Counted from the first letter of the stretch, positions 8,266-18,820 are shown. The stretch: 64,000 bases of DNA from Mucilaginibacter boryungensis (GCF_015221995.1 NZ_JADFFM010000001.1:2728001-2792000), one strand, 5' to 3'. Made by a program: numbers and translations. The notes: a model not told the origin generated them from the letters alone.

Positions 8266-8889
8266 TCATTGCGCCTCAATATAAAGTTCTTGTGTAGCAA
8301 TCCCTTCCAATTCCTGTGGATTGTGGCTTACAATAATCACCGTTGTATTAAGCTCTTTCCATAAAACTTTCAACTCGGCTAATAAACTTGTTTTGGTTTT
8401 TTGGTCTAACGCACTGAAGGGCTCGTCCATTAATAGCAAGGCGGGTTTAATGGTTAGCGCACGCAAAATAGCCAGTCGTTGCTGCTGTCCGCCTGAAAGG
8501 TATTCGGGTTTACGGTCGGCCAGGCCATCCAGCCCTCCTATTTTTAATAACTGGTTTATCCATTGAGTATCGTTAGTAGCATATTCCAAATGCTGCCTCA
8601 CCGTCATATTGGGGAACAAGGCATAATGTTGAAAAACAAAGCCTAACCGACGTTTTTGTGTCGATAAAAATATCCCTGCAGATGTATCCAGCCATATCCT
8701 GTTGTTCACCGCGATCCTGCCTTCTTCCGTAGACATTAACCCTGCTAATATTTTTAAAAATGTAGATTTACCTGCCCCGGAAGGCCCATGGATAATAACA
8801 ACACTACCCGTAGATGCCTGTAATTTTACCCGCAGACTAACCTGGCCACTGCCCGACCGCAATTTTTTATGGATGTTAGCGGCTATCAT
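8266..8889 (-). CDS. modC: Molybdate ABC transporter ATP-binding protein, short
   Basis: The ATPase that powers molybdate import with ModB and ModA. The 207 residues contain Walker A GPSGAGKST, Q-loop FQHYALFPNMTV, signature LSGGQQQRLAILRAL, Walker B LLLMDEPFSALD and the switch His in VIIVSHN. E. coli ModC is about 350 residues. This one ends after the nucleotide-binding domain and lacks the C-terminal MOP/TOBE molybdate-sensing domain. The start overlaps the modB stop by 4 bp (ATGA). Metal specificity (molybdate or tungstate) is inferred from the operon. Confidence 0.88.
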   Translation of the reverse strand: MIAANIHKKLRSGSGQVSLRVKLQASTGSVVIIHGPSGAGKSTFLKILAGLMSTEEGRIAVNNRIWLDTSAGIFLSTQKRRLGFVFQHYALFPNMTVRQHLEYATNDTQWINQLLKIGGLDGLADRKPEYLSGGQQQRLAILRALTIKPALLLMDEPFSALDQKTKTSLLAELKVLWKELNTTVIIVSHNPQELEGIATQELYIEAQ

Positions 8890-9557
8890 TCCAACGGGCT
8901 TTTGGTGCGGTTACGGTTAAGAACAAAAACAACTGTTACAATTATAAAGGTAAAAGCAAACATCAGCAATGAATAATTATTGGCGTTACGATAATCCATG
9001 CTCTCCACAGCATCGTATACGGCAATGGATGCCACCTTGGTAACGCCGGGGATATTGCCACCTATCATTAGCACTACGCCAAATTCGCCCATAGTATGTG
9101 CAAACGTCATTACCATGGCAGTTAATACCGACGATTTGATATTGGGCAATAATATTCTTAAAACCGTTTCCCGTTCTGATTTACCTAAGGTATACGATGC
9201 CTGGGCCAACGATGCTGGTATTTGCTGCAAGGCGGATTTAATTGGCCCTATCATAAACGGCATACTATAAATTACCGATGACAACACCAGGCCCTGGAAA
9301 GAAAAAACAAACTGGATATTAAAAGTATGATGCAACCATTTGCTTATACCATGCTGCGGACTGAATGCTAACAATAAATAAAAACCCAGTACCGATGGTG
9401 GTAAAACAAGGGGCATAGTGATCAGCGATTCCAGAATAACCCTGAGTAGGGAACGGCCCTTACTTAGCCAGTAGGCCAGCGGTAAACCAATTAGTAATAA
9501 TATCAGGGTTGTTATTGTTGCCAGTTTTATTGACAACCATATTGGTGACCAATCCAT
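8886..9557 (-). CDS. modB: Molybdate ABC transporter permease
   Basis: A 223-residue inner-membrane permease with about five hydrophobic helices. The EAA loop that docks on the ATPase reads AQASYTLGKSERETVLRILLPN. The stretch PLVLPPSVLGFYLL is characteristic of ModB/CysU-type permeases. It lies 5 bp after modA and overlaps modC by 4 bp, so modABC is one transcription unit. Length matches the family. Confidence 0.92.
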   Translation of the reverse strand: MDWSPIWLSIKLATITTLILLLIGLPLAYWLSKGRSLLRVILESLITMPLVLPPSVLGFYLLLAFSPQHGISKWLHHTFNIQFVFSFQGLVLSSVIYSMPFMIGPIKSALQQIPASLAQASYTLGKSERETVLRILLPNIKSSVLTAMVMTFAHTMGEFGVVLMIGGNIPGVTKVASIAVYDAVESMDYRNANNYSLLMFAFTFIIVTVVFVLNRNRTKSPLE

Positions 9558-9562
9558 TAACG

Positions 9563-10318
9563 CTAATGTACAATATAACCGTATTGTTTTAGGATTTTTT
9601 TCGCCGGCCCGGTAGTTATATAGGTGTAGAATTTTTTGGCTGCCTCTTTGTTTTCAGATCTTTTTAATAATACCATGCCTTGCTGTATCGGATCATATAA
9701 TTTTGGATCAACCAATCGCCAGGCCATCTTGGCGGGGTTAGCAGGATCGAGCACCATTGCCTGGGCTGTAAAGCCGAATGTAACCACGCCGGTTGTGATA
9801 TAAGTATTTACCTGCGATATACTTTCGCCGTAAACCAGGTCGGGTTTGGCTTTGTCTAATAAATTCAACTTTTTCAGTACTTGCTCTGCGGCACGTCCGT
9901 AAGGGGCTATAGAGGCGTTCGCTATGGCAATTTTATCAAATTTATTCTTTTCGATTATTTTTTTCCAGTTACCCAACATCAGGTCTTCATGCACGGTGCA
10001 AACTATCAAGCTCCCCAGCGCATATACAACCGGTGGATATTCTGTTAGTCCCTCATGAGATAATTGCAATGGATATTCAACATCGGCCGACATGAAAACA
10101 TCATAAGGCGCACCATTGATAATTTGCGCTACCAACTTGCCCGATGAACCTACTATAGGTTCAATTACAATCCCTGTTCTTAATTTAAAATCGGATTGCA
10201 GCGCTTTTATAACCGACTGAAGGTTTGCCGCAGCAGCAACTTTAATAGTTTGCGGAAAAGCCGGTGCACTAAATAATAGCGCAAAAATTGAAGTAAAAAG
10301 TAACTTTTTAAATTTCAT
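9563..10318 (-). CDS. modA: Molybdate-binding periplasmic protein
   Basis: The solute-binding protein of the molybdate importer, 251 residues. The signal peptide MKFKKLLFTSIFALLFSAPAFPQ is followed by the type II binding fold: KVAAAANLQSVIKALQSDF, EPIVGSSGKLVAQI, APYDVFMSADVEYP and NASIAPYGRAAEQVL. The early Ser/Ala-rich loops contact the oxyanion in characterised ModA proteins. First gene of modABC. The 159-bp AT-rich gap upstream should hold its promoter. A tungstate preference cannot be excluded. Confidence 0.92.
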   Translation of the reverse strand: MKFKKLLFTSIFALLFSAPAFPQTIKVAAAANLQSVIKALQSDFKLRTGIVIEPIVGSSGKLVAQIINGAPYDVFMSADVEYPLQLSHEGLTEYPPVVYALGSLIVCTVHEDLMLGNWKKIIEKNKFDKIAIANASIAPYGRAAEQVLKKLNLLDKAKPDLVYGESISQVNTYITTGVVTFGFTAQAMVLDPANPAKMAWRLVDPKLYDPIQQGMVLLKRSENKEAAKKFYTYITTGPAKKILKQYGYIVH

Positions 10319-10477
10319 TAGGGAATCAGATGCCGAAACTAAGGTAAGATTAAAATATTAAAATCAAAATATATTAGTTTATAAATAACTGATTATAAAT
10401 AATTTAATATTATAAAATTCTGCTATTCCAACCATTCTGGTAGCCTTTATAATTTAACTATTACTATAGCATTATAT

Positions 10478-12787
10478 TTATTGGTGTGGCTTTATTTTAA
10501 CATACACCAGCTTACTGGTTGGCGTATTACTTTTATCGGCAACACTATCAATGGGGACCAACACATTAGTCTCGGGATAATAGGTTGCCGTGTTGCGTTC
10601 TGGAATATTATAAGGTACAATTACAAACAGCCGGGCTATGCGTTCTTTCCCTTTGTAGTAACAATAAATATCAACCTTATCCCCTGCTTTAAAGCCAGCT
10701 TTGGCAATATCCTTAGCGTTCATAAATATTACCCGTCGTTCCTGGTGTATACCCCTGTACCTGTCATCTAAACCGTAAATTGTAGTATTAAACTGGTCGT
10801 GACTGCGAATAGTGGTCATATAATATTCATCATCAGCAATATGATGCGAGGGTAAACCGGTTACGCTAAATTCGGCCTTATCGCCATATTTGCTTGTTTT
10901 GAATTTACCATCGCGCACAATGTTTGGAAGGTAAAACCCGCCTGGTTCACGGATACGTTTGTTATAGTCTTTAAATCCAGGGATAACTTTTTCAATATCA
11001 TCGCGGATAAAGTCGTAATTCGAAGCATACCTATCCCAATTTATTACAGATCTGTTGGCCAGGGTAGCTTTAGCCATCCGGCAGACGATCTCGGGTTCAC
11101 TTAAATACTGATCAGAAACAGGTTCTAAATTACCAACCGACTGCTGCACCACCCCCATTGAGTTTTCACAACTAACAATTTGTGCAATACCGTTTGTCAT
11201 ATCTTTATCACTGCGGGCAAAAGTTGGCAGTATGATTGATTCATCGCCGCTTACCAAATGCGCACGGTTTAGTTTGGTAGAAACATGCACCGTCAACTTT
11301 AAATTTGACATTGCTTCGGCAGTATAAGTAGTATCTGGCGTGGCTTGCAAAAAATTGCCACCCATACTAAAAAACACTTTCAATTTCCCCTCGTGCATGG
11401 CTTTTATCGCTTCCACCACATCATAACCTTTTTCGCGCGGCGGTTCAAAATCAAATACTTCTTTCAGTTTATCCAGCGATTCGGGCTTCGGGTTGTCCCA
11501 TATCAGCATGGTACGGTTACCCTGCACATTACTGTGCCCGCGTACAGGGCAAAGCCCTGCGCCAGGTTTACCAATGCTGCCTTTCAGCAATGCCAGGTTT
11601 ACAATTTCTTTAATGGTATCCACTCCATTGGTATGCTGTGTAATGCCCATGGCCCAGCAAATGATGATCTTGTTGGTATGCTTCAATAAGTCGGCGGCCT
11701 GTTGCATTTGTTCTAATGGCACACCAGCCTCGGCAGCCATTGTTGCAGCATCATATTTTTGCAGGTTGTGAATAAAATCAAGATAGCCACCGGTACTGCT
11801 TTGAATAAATTCATGATCGAATACTGTTCCTGGGTTTTCCTGCTCGTGCTGGTAAAGCAATACTTCCAACGCTTTCAGCAAAGCCATATCCCCATTTATT
11901 TTTACCTGTAGGTATACATCGGCCAATTGGGTGCTTATTCCTAATAACCCTTTGGTAGTTTGCGGGTTTTTAAAGGCGGTCAGTCCCGCTTCATGCAAAG
12001 GGTTTATGGCAATTATCTTACTTCCGTTTTGCTTAGCCTTTTCTAATGCGGTTAACATCCGCGGATGATTAGTACCTGGGTTTTGCCCCATAATAACTAT
12101 TACATCCGTATCGTAAAAATCATTTAGTGTAACTGTCCCTTTGCCAATCCCTATTACTTCTGCCAACGCCACACTGGTAGATTCGTGGCACATGTTCGAG
12201 CAATCGGGCATATTATTAGTGCCAAACTCCCTTACAAAAAGCTGATATACAAATGATGCTTCGTTACTGGTACGGCCAGAGGTATAAAACGCGGCCTCGT
12301 TAGGCGATTCCAGGCTATTCAGATGTTCGGCTATCCTTTTAAAAGCATCACCCCAACTGATAGGTTGATAATGCGTAGCGCCTTTAGCTAGAAAAACAGG
12401 CTGAGCTATACGCCCCTTTTTACCTATTTCAAAATCATTCAGTTTAGCCAGGTCGTATACCGAATTACTGGTAAAAAATTCGGGGGTTAATTTTTTAGTG
12501 GTTGCTTCCCAGGCCAGCGCTTTAGCTCCATTCTCGCAATATTCCGCAATAGGCGACCGGTCGTCATCAGGGTCGGGCCAGGCACAGCTCGAACAATCGA
12601 ACCCTTTCTTTTGATTCATGTGCAGTAAGGCGCGCATGCCACGCATAGGGTTTTCTTCTTCCAGCACATCTTTAAAGGCGGCCCATACTGCAGGTATTCC
12701 TGCTGCCCATTCTTTGGGCTCTGTTATTTTCAAACCGGATAGTTCCTCCGGGTTTTCAGGATTTGGATGTTCCTTTATCGTGCTCAT
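10478..12787 (-). CDS. FdhF/YdeP-family molybdopterin oxidoreductase
   Basis: A 769-residue large subunit of the DMSO-reductase superfamily, binding bis-MGD. It matches the YdeP-type formate-dehydrogenase-like family. N-terminal KGFDCSSCAWPDPDD is the family hallmark, followed by YTSGRTSNEASFVYQLF, CSNMCHESTSVAL, MGQNPGTNHPRML and PVRGHSNVQGNRTM. The C-terminal molydop-binding domain has TTIRSHDQFNTTIYG and GDKVDIYCYYKGKER. No signal peptide is seen, so it is cytoplasmic. Substrate is unproven. The neighbouring FdhD suggests formate dehydrogenase-type sulfur loading of the cofactor. The first 32 bases overlap the upstream DUF7009-like gene. Confidence 0.85.
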   Translation of the reverse strand: MSTIKEHPNPENPEELSGLKITEPKEWAAGIPAVWAAFKDVLEEENPMRGMRALLHMNQKKGFDCSSCAWPDPDDDRSPIAEYCENGAKALAWEATTKKLTPEFFTSNSVYDLAKLNDFEIGKKGRIAQPVFLAKGATHYQPISWGDAFKRIAEHLNSLESPNEAAFYTSGRTSNEASFVYQLFVREFGTNNMPDCSNMCHESTSVALAEVIGIGKGTVTLNDFYDTDVIVIMGQNPGTNHPRMLTALEKAKQNGSKIIAINPLHEAGLTAFKNPQTTKGLLGISTQLADVYLQVKINGDMALLKALEVLLYQHEQENPGTVFDHEFIQSSTGGYLDFIHNLQKYDAATMAAEAGVPLEQMQQAADLLKHTNKIIICWAMGITQHTNGVDTIKEIVNLALLKGSIGKPGAGLCPVRGHSNVQGNRTMLIWDNPKPESLDKLKEVFDFEPPREKGYDVVEAIKAMHEGKLKVFFSMGGNFLQATPDTTYTAEAMSNLKLTVHVSTKLNRAHLVSGDESIILPTFARSDKDMTNGIAQIVSCENSMGVVQQSVGNLEPVSDQYLSEPEIVCRMAKATLANRSVINWDRYASNYDFIRDDIEKVIPGFKDYNKRIREPGGFYLPNIVRDGKFKTSKYGDKAEFSVTGLPSHHIADDEYYMTTIRSHDQFNTTIYGLDDRYRGIHQERRVIFMNAKDIAKAGFKAGDKVDIYCYYKGKERIARLFVIVPYNIPERNTATYYPETNVLVPIDSVADKSNTPTSKLVYVKIKPHQ

Positions 12788-13139
12788 GGCGTTGTACCGC
12801 TAAGGGGTTGGGGTAATTATCACTCTGGTCTTCTGCTACATTATCCAGGCATTTGAAATCCTTTTCAATATACAGGTTTAATTTACCCGATGCATTTTCA
12901 AAACCTACGCGTTCAGTTTTTGTCCATTCATTTGCCATAGCGTCCGGCATATAAAGGGTAATTGTATCCAAATTATACGCAGCAGTAATAACATTATCAT
13001 CGGTGCGCTGCAATACATAGGTAAATACCCGGTTATTAAAATGGGTTACTTCTTTTATAACACCTTCATTTGCAAAACGCTCTACTTCTGGTTTGGTTAA
13101 TCTATAACGTACACTGTCTCCTTTAATGCGTATTTTCAT
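12756..13139 (-). CDS. DUF7009-like conserved protein
   Basis: A 127-residue soluble protein starting MKIRIKGDSVRYRLTKPEVERF, with a two-layer beta-rich pattern and a hydrophilic, His-containing tail (QRHEHDKG). It resembles small proteins that accompany FdhD in Bacteroidota (DUF7009, from memory). It begins 4 bp after fdhD ends and overlaps the oxidoreductase start by 32 bp, so the three are co-expressed. A role in maturation of the molybdoenzyme is suggested by position only. Confidence 0.65.
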   Translation of the reverse strand: MKIRIKGDSVRYRLTKPEVERFANEGVIKEVTHFNNRVFTYVLQRTDDNVITAAYNLDTITLYMPDAMANEWTKTERVGFENASGKLNLYIEKDFKCLDNVAEDQSDNYPNPLAVQRHEHDKGTSKS

Positions 13140-13143
13140 AAGT

Positions 13144-13989
13144 TTACGTTAATATAATGCGCCGGGGCGATGTATATATATTAAAACGCTGCCCACGTAA
13201 AAATCCGCATAGCGTTATATTAAACTCGTTGGCCAGTTGCACTGCTAGTGTTGATGGGGCACCTACCGCGGCAATTATATTGATCCCCGCCATCGCTGCT
13301 TTCTGTACTAATTCGAAACTGGCACGCCCGCTTAAAATCAGCACCTTATCATTAAGGGGCAACATTTCTTCATTCAATGCGGCGCCTATCAGTTTATCCA
13401 ATGCGTTATGCCGCCCCACATCCTCGCGCACTAATAATAATTCACCGTATGATGAGAACAAAGCCGAAGCATGTAAACCACCGGTTTGTTCAAATATTTC
13501 CTGCTGTTCGCATAATAATCCGGGCAGTGTATACATTAAAGTGGCACTGATGGAATTGTCGTCGGTAAGCTGGTTAAACTGGTTTGCAGTACGGATAGAA
13601 CCTATAGATGATTTGCCACACACCCCGCAACTTGAAGTAGTATAAAAATTACGATCGGCCGAATTCAAGTTAGGGATAAAGTTACTTTTCAGCGATACCT
13701 GTATTACGTTCTGCCGGTTTTCGGTACAATCAAAGTTATGCCGCGCAAACATCACCTCGTCAACAGACCGTATAATACCCTCAGTAAACAGGAAGCCTAC
13801 GGCTAATTCGGCATCATTACCAGGCGTACGCATCGTTACCGAAATATTCTTTACTTCCCGATGAAAATCGGGGCCATATTCCAAACGGATCTCTAACGGT
13901 TCTTCAGCTGCAAGTTCGTCTGTAGTATCGGCATATTCCAGTGCACGTACCTTAATAACTGGTATTTCATCTATCATGGATAAAGGCAT
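13144..13989 (-). CDS. fdhD: Formate dehydrogenase accessory sulfurtransferase FdhD
   Basis: A 281-residue protein that in characterised systems passes sulfur from a cysteine desulfurase to the bis-MGD cofactor of formate dehydrogenase. The conserved CXXC loop is present (TTSSCGVCGKSS). GGLHASALF, VREDVGRHNALDKLIG and LSGRASFELVQKAAMAGI are also FdhD signatures. First gene of the minus-strand molybdoenzyme block, followed at 4 bp by the DUF7009-like gene. Its presence implies that the downstream oxidoreductase needs a sulfurated cofactor. Confidence 0.95.
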   Translation of the reverse strand: MPLSMIDEIPVIKVRALEYADTTDELAAEEPLEIRLEYGPDFHREVKNISVTMRTPGNDAELAVGFLFTEGIIRSVDEVMFARHNFDCTENRQNVIQVSLKSNFIPNLNSADRNFYTTSSCGVCGKSSIGSIRTANQFNQLTDDNSISATLMYTLPGLLCEQQEIFEQTGGLHASALFSSYGELLLVREDVGRHNALDKLIGAALNEEMLPLNDKVLILSGRASFELVQKAAMAGINIIAAVGAPSTLAVQLANEFNITLCGFLRGQRFNIYTSPRRIILT

Positions 13990-14047
13990 ATTAATTATAC
14001 AAACGAGGGTTGCGTTTGTTTAGATGCCTCGATCGAAATTTTATTTA

Positions 14048-14080
14048 CAAAAAAGGCGGGATAATTGCTTATCCCGCCCA
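14048..14080 (-). terminator. Rho-independent terminator of the slyD-like gene
   Basis: GGCGGGATAA (14055-14064) and TTATCCCGCC (14069-14078) form a perfect 10-bp GC-rich stem with a 4-nt loop. On the minus strand it is followed by a T-run. It lies just after the stop of the FKBP gene at 14105. Confidence 0.85.
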
Positions 14081-14104
14081 TTATATTTAAAAATACTTTA
14101 ATTA

Positions 14105-14605
14105 TTAATGGTGATGATGACCATCCGGCCCATGGGCATGGCCATGTGATAATTCTTCGGGGGTTGCAGGGCGTACATTTACAATATTCCCTTTAAAATG
14201 CAGCGCCTGGCCAGCCATTGGGTGGTTCAAATCAACTATCACGCTATCTTCGGCTATAGACACTACCTGGCCCTGGAAATGGTTACCCTGATTATCCTGT
14301 AAAGGTAGTACACTGCCAATCTCGGGCAGGTCCTGTCCCTGAAACATCTCTTTTGGCAGGTTAGCTACAGCTTCGTCATTGTACTCGCCATAAGCATCTT
14401 CGGCAGAAAGACGAAAATCATACGCATCGCCGGTCGATAAAGCATCCAGGTTTTCTTCAAATTTTGGCAACATCTGGCCTGCGCCAAATAAAAAGGTAAG
14501 CGGTTGTTCAAGCGTGGCGCTTTCTACCAGGTCTTCGGTACCCTGCTCATTATTAACGTACAGATCGTAGGTTAATGACACTACGTGTTGTGGTTCAATC
14601 TTCAT
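14105..14605 (-). CDS. slyD: SlyD-like FKBP-type peptidyl-prolyl isomerase
   Basis: A 166-residue cytoplasmic prolyl isomerase and chaperone. The FKBP half (VSLTYDLYVNN, LTFLFGAGQMLPKFEENLDAL, AYDFRLSAEDAYGEY) is interrupted by the insert-in-flap chaperone domain, as in SlyD. The C-terminal tail is His-rich (HGHAHGPDGHHHH) and probably binds nickel or other metals. It is monocistronic with a clear terminator downstream. Linkage to metal-enzyme genes may be chance. Confidence 0.9.
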   Translation of the reverse strand: MKIEPQHVVSLTYDLYVNNEQGTEDLVESATLEQPLTFLFGAGQMLPKFEENLDALSTGDAYDFRLSAEDAYGEYNDEAVANLPKEMFQGQDLPEIGSVLPLQDNQGNHFQGQVVSIAEDSVIVDLNHPMAGQALHFKGNIVNVRPATPEELSHGHAHGPDGHHHH

Positions 14606-14638
14606 TACTTAATATCTTGATTTATTTTATATACTTAT

Positions 14639-16660
14639 TTATTGCGCTATTTGTTTTAAGGCATCTTCCACATTTTCAACAGGTAGCCCGCAGGTTTTAT
14701 CCTTACAAATAAAGATGCGGTTTTGCCCGTTTATTCTGTTTTGCAGCAAAGGTAAATTTTCCTGTGTACCTCCCAACATTATTTTATTAGGAATATATTT
14801 TTGTTCTATTTCTTTACGCAATGCTGATGCATTTGGCCCGGTAAAAGCAATTTCGTATAGTCCCAATATCTCCTCCTGCAACAAAGTAGCCCAGTTTGAA
14901 TATGATGAGCCATACTTAGCTATCAGTGGGAAGATATTACGCAGCAATTGGGCTGATATCTCCGAATAGCTATGATCATCGAATAATAAGCCCAACTTTT
15001 TCAGGTTACGTGCCATTACCGAATTTGATGCCGGTATCACCCCATCCATAATTTCCGACTTACGGGCTATCAGTTCTTCGTCGCCATCGCCGGTGTAAAA
15101 GAATATGCCGTTGGCGAGATCATAATAATGTTTGATAGTGATATTGGCTAATTGTTTAGCACGATTAAGCCAGTTGATATCAAAAGTAACCTCGTAAAGT
15201 GCAATGAATGCATCTATAATATTGGCGTAGTCATCCAGGAAAGCGATAGGGGCCTCACCCAAATCTTCTCCAGTTAGAGAGGGTTTAAAAATCCTGATGA
15301 GTTTCCCACTCATGGCAATCAAATTTTCTAATATAAACTCCGCATTCTTTAAAGCCAACTCCAGGTATTCGGCTTTATCAAAGGCACGATACGCATCGCA
15401 AAGTCCTTTTAGCATCAGCCCGTTCCATGATGCCAGTATCTTATTATCCAAACCCGGGCGGATACGTTTTGCCCGGTAATTCAGCAACTTCTCTTTAGAT
15501 CGTTGTATAACAGCTAATAACTCATCTACCGGGATCCCTATCTGTTCAGCTAATAATTCATCCTCCTCCCAACGGAATAGTACATTGGTTTCTTCCTCCT
15601 GCCAGTTACCTTCAGTGGTGATGTTATAATAAATACAGAACAGCTGTGCATCATCACCCAATAACTCATCTATCTCGGCTTTGCTAAAACTGTAAAATTT
15701 ACCCTCTACCCCTTCGCTATCCGCATCCAGCGCTGAATAAAAACCGTATTTCGGTGACATAAGTTCGCGATTAACGAAGGTGATAGTTTCATCAACCACG
15801 TTTTTATATAATGTATTTGGCTGCCAGGTGTAGGCTTCGGCGTAAAGGCTAACCAGTTGGGCGTTATCATACAGCATTTTCTCAAAATGTGGGATATGCC
15901 AAACCCGGTCTACTGAGTAGCGGGCAAAACCACCGCCTACATGGTCGTAGATACCGCCGTAGGCCATTTTCTTCAGCGTAAGCTTTACAATGTTGGCTAT
16001 ATTTTCGTCCTTCATCAAGTAAGCATACCGCATCAAAAACTGCCAGTTATTAGGCATCGGGAATTTTGGAGATTCGCCCATGCCGCCTTCCTGATTATCA
16101 AAATAGCGTGTCCAGTTGCTAACTATCTTTTCCAGGTCCAGTTTATTGTAATCTGCCTGATCTTTAACAAACGTAACCGATTCATATTGCTTAATACCGG
16201 CGGTTAGCTTGTCTGCATATTCAACAGCTTCATTAGGTTTTTGCCTATAAAAATCGGCCAGGTTAAATAGCAGGCTTGTCCAATCGTTTTTGCGAAAGTA
16301 AGTGCCGCCATAAATGGGCCGCTGGTCGGGCAGGCAAATACAATTTAGCGGCCAGCCACCGCGACCCGTCATTAACTGCAGGGCGCTCATATATATCTGG
16401 TCAACATCCGGGCGCTCTTCCCTATCTACTTTTATGCAAACAAAATATTCATTCATTACCGCGGCCACCGCTTCATCTTCAAAACTTTCATGTTCCATTA
16501 CGTGGCACCAATGACATGCTGAATAGCCTATACTTACCAGTATCAGCTTGTTTTCGTTCTTAGCTTTCTGCAAAGCTTCGGCGCCCCAGGGATACCAGTT
16601 TACCGGGTTATTGGCATGCTGCAATAAATATGGTGATGATGAATTGGCCAGACGGTTCAT
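14639..16660 (-). CDS. YyaL-type thioredoxin-fold protein (DUF255)
   Basis: The preferred start at 16660 gives 673 residues. An upstream in-frame ATG at 16723 adds 21 residues without conservation. The N-terminal DUF255/thioredoxin-like domain ([36 protein letters not shown]) carries a CxxC pair. A long alpha/alpha toroid like N-acylglucosamine 2-epimerase follows ([31 protein letters not shown]). Homologues include bacterial YyaL and mammalian SPATA20. The biochemical role is unclear. Divergent from the M1 peptidase with about 128 bp between starts. Confidence 0.9.
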   Translation of the reverse strand: MNRLANSSSPYLLQHANNPVNWYPWGAEALQKAKNENKLILVSIGYSACHWCHVMEHESFEDEAVAAVMNEYFVCIKVDREERPDVDQIYMSALQLMTGRGGWPLNCICLPDQRPIYGGTYFRKNDWTSLLFNLADFYRQKPNEAVEYADKLTAGIKQYESVTFVKDQADYNKLDLEKIVSNWTRYFDNQEGGMGESPKFPMPNNWQFLMRYAYLMKDENIANIVKLTLKKMAYGGIYDHVGGGFARYSVDRVWHIPHFEKMLYDNAQLVSLYAEAYTWQPNTLYKNVVDETITFVNRELMSPKYGFYSALDADSEGVEGKFYSFSKAEIDELLGDDAQLFCIYYNITTEGNWQEEETNVLFRWEEDELLAEQIGIPVDELLAVIQRSKEKLLNYRAKRIRPGLDNKILASWNGLMLKGLCDAYRAFDKAEYLELALKNAEFILENLIAMSGKLIRIFKPSLTGEDLGEAPIAFLDDYANIIDAFIALYEVTFDINWLNRAKQLANITIKHYYDLANGIFFYTGDGDEELIARKSEIMDGVIPASNSVMARNLKKLGLLFDDHSYSEISAQLLRNIFPLIAKYGSSYSNWATLLQEEILGLYEIAFTGPNASALRKEIEQKYIPNKIMLGGTQENLPLLQNRINGQNRIFICKDKTCGLPVENVEDALKQIAQ

Positions 16661-16788
16661 AATAAATTTAACATTTAACAAAAAACGAGTGCACAAAAGC
16701 TCATAATGTGCGATAATCAACAATTAACAAAGCATAGTGATTATCAAAATGATAATTTTATTTAAATTGCGTGTCAAATTAACTGATC

Positions 16789-18762
16789 ATGCAATTTAAA
16801 AAATTACACACCTTAATTGGTGCCTGTTGTTTGCTGCTATCGGCAACAAATATACAAGCCCAAACCCAACCCGACTCAATTAAATACGAACACAAGGATC
16901 TTTTCGCGCCAATTACCTGGCCTATAACAGGTTCTGAAATGCGTTCGGCCAGCGGCAAGCCAGGGCCAAAATACTGGCAAAACCGCGCAGATTATAATAT
17001 CCATGTTACTCTTAACGAATTAGCTAAGGATACTACCATTAGCGGACAGGTAAGCATTAACTATACCAACAATAGCCCGGACAATATGGATTATTTGTGG
17101 CTGCAGTTAGATCAGAACCTGTTTAAACCCGGTTCACGCGGCTCGGCTACTACCCCAATAAGCGGCGATCGCTTTGACGTGCAGGGGTTTGATCGTGGCG
17201 GTTATCATATTGGCTCGGTAACGGTTACCTATAAAAACAAAAGCTACACAGTAGTGCCGGTTATTAGTGACGCCCGTATGCAGGTGCGCTTAAACACCCC
17301 GCTTGGCGCCAAAGGTGATAAGATACAGATAAAAGTTAACTACGATTTTTCGATCCCCTTTTATGGCGCCGACCGTATGGGCCGGAAGAAGTTTAAACAA
17401 GGCGTGGTATATGAAATTGCACAGTGGTACCCCCGTATGTGCGTTTACGACGATGTGGAAGGCTGGAACACGCTGCCATACATGGGCTTAGGCGAATTTT
17501 ACTGCGAATATGGCGACTTTGATTATTATATCACAGCACCGGGTAACATGACCGTGGTTGGCTCAGGCGATCTGCAAAACCCACTTGAAGTATTGACCAC
17601 CACACAGCAAAAACGTATGGCTGCCATGCGGGCAAGCGATAAAACAGTAAATATCATCACTCCCGAAGAAGTTGGTACTGCTACAGCACATGTAGGTAAA
17701 AGCACACTAACCTGGCATTTTAAAATGCTGAACACGCGCGATGTATCGTGGGCTGCGTCAAAAGCATTTATTTGGGATGGCGCTAAGGTAAATTTCCCTT
17801 CAGGCCGCAAAGGTATCGCTATGTCGGCTTACCCGGCTGAAAGTGCCGGCAACGACCGTTATGGCAGGTCTACCGAGTACCTGAAAAACAGCATGGAGAT
17901 CTATTCAAAGCTATATTTTGAATATCCATGGAATTCGGCGGTTAACGTTGCCGGTGTAGCTTTGGGTATGGAATATCCGGGGATTATATTTTGTCAGGAT
18001 GGCTTAACCAAAGCAGGATTATGGAATGATGTAACTCACGAGATCGGTCACAACTGGTTCCCAATGATCGTAGGTTCAAACGAACGTAAATACATGTGGC
18101 AGGATGAAGGTTTTAACACCTTTATTAATCAATATTCGACCAAATTATTTAACCATGGCGAATATTATGATAGCAGCGCGCGCCCTGCATTGGGCTTGGC
18201 ACGCGCCATGGGCAACATGAAAGACCCGTTAATGACGCCATCTGAAGCCATGGGACTTAACGATTACGGTTTTTATTATTTTAAAACATCATTGGGTTTG
18301 GATATACTGCGCAACGTAGTACTGGGTCACGACCGTTTTGATTACGCCTTTCACGAATACATTAAAAACTGGGCAATGAAACATCCTACCCCTTATGATT
18401 TCTTCCGTTCGATGAATGATGCTGCGGGCGAAGACCTGAACTGGTTCTTTAATGAATGGTTCTTCACTACCTGGAAGCTGGATCAAACTATACAAGGTGT
18501 TGAGCACAACAAAAAAGACCCGGACAATGTGTACCGCATTACCCTGGTCAACAAAGAGAAAATGGCTATGCCGGTAGATATGAAAGTTACCCAAACTAAC
18601 GGCAAAACCGAAGTTGTGCATTTACCGGTTAATATTTGGCAGCGTGGTGGCGGTGTTTGGACATTCAAATACACAGCCGATTCGACCATACAAACTATTG
18701 AACTGGACCCTGATCATCAGTTACCTGATGTAAACCGGACTAATAATATTTGGAAGAAATAA
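16789..18762 (+). CDS. Secreted M1-family metallopeptidase
   Basis: A 657-residue exported zinc aminopeptidase-like enzyme. The signal peptide [24 protein letters not shown] is followed by an N-terminal beta domain. The catalytic motif HEIGH is at residues 417-421, with the third zinc ligand Glu440 in [10 protein letters not shown], the expected 18-residue spacing. It is periplasmic or surface-located and likely trims peptides for nutrition. No T9SS sorting domain is visible. A strong terminator follows at 18785-18820. Confidence 0.92.
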   Translation: MQFKKLHTLIGACCLLLSATNIQAQTQPDSIKYEHKDLFAPITWPITGSEMRSASGKPGPKYWQNRADYNIHVTLNELAKDTTISGQVSINYTNNSPDNMDYLWLQLDQNLFKPGSRGSATTPISGDRFDVQGFDRGGYHIGSVTVTYKNKSYTVVPVISDARMQVRLNTPLGAKGDKIQIKVNYDFSIPFYGADRMGRKKFKQGVVYEIAQWYPRMCVYDDVEGWNTLPYMGLGEFYCEYGDFDYYITAPGNMTVVGSGDLQNPLEVLTTTQQKRMAAMRASDKTVNIITPEEVGTATAHVGKSTLTWHFKMLNTRDVSWAASKAFIWDGAKVNFPSGRKGIAMSAYPAESAGNDRYGRSTEYLKNSMEIYSKLYFEYPWNSAVNVAGVALGMEYPGIIFCQDGLTKAGLWNDVTHEIGHNWFPMIVGSNERKYMWQDEGFNTFINQYSTKLFNHGEYYDSSARPALGLARAMGNMKDPLMTPSEAMGLNDYGFYYFKTSLGLDILRNVVLGHDRFDYAFHEYIKNWAMKHPTPYDFFRSMNDAAGEDLNWFFNEWFFTTWKLDQTIQGVEHNKKDPDNVYRITLVNKEKMAMPVDMKVTQTNGKTEVVHLPVNIWQRGGGVWTFKYTADSTIQTIELDPDHQLPDVNRTNNIWKK

Positions 18763-18784
18763 TTTAGTTATTAATCAAAATTTC

Positions 18785-18820
18785 AAGAGGTGATGAGTGT
18801 CTGCTCGTCACCTCTTTTTT
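18785..18820 (+). terminator. Rho-independent terminator of the M1 peptidase gene
   Basis: AAGAGGTGATGAG (18785-18797) pairs with CTCGTCACCTCTT (18804-18816) with one G-T pair and a 6-nt loop, followed by a run of T. It contains a GTG codon at 18790 in frame with the next gene, showing that frame extension is not the true start. Confidence 0.88.

Noticed and set aside
11345..11689. Open frame antisense to the molybdopterin oxidoreductase
   Set aside because: The minus-strand frame has all family motifs; the antisense one has none.
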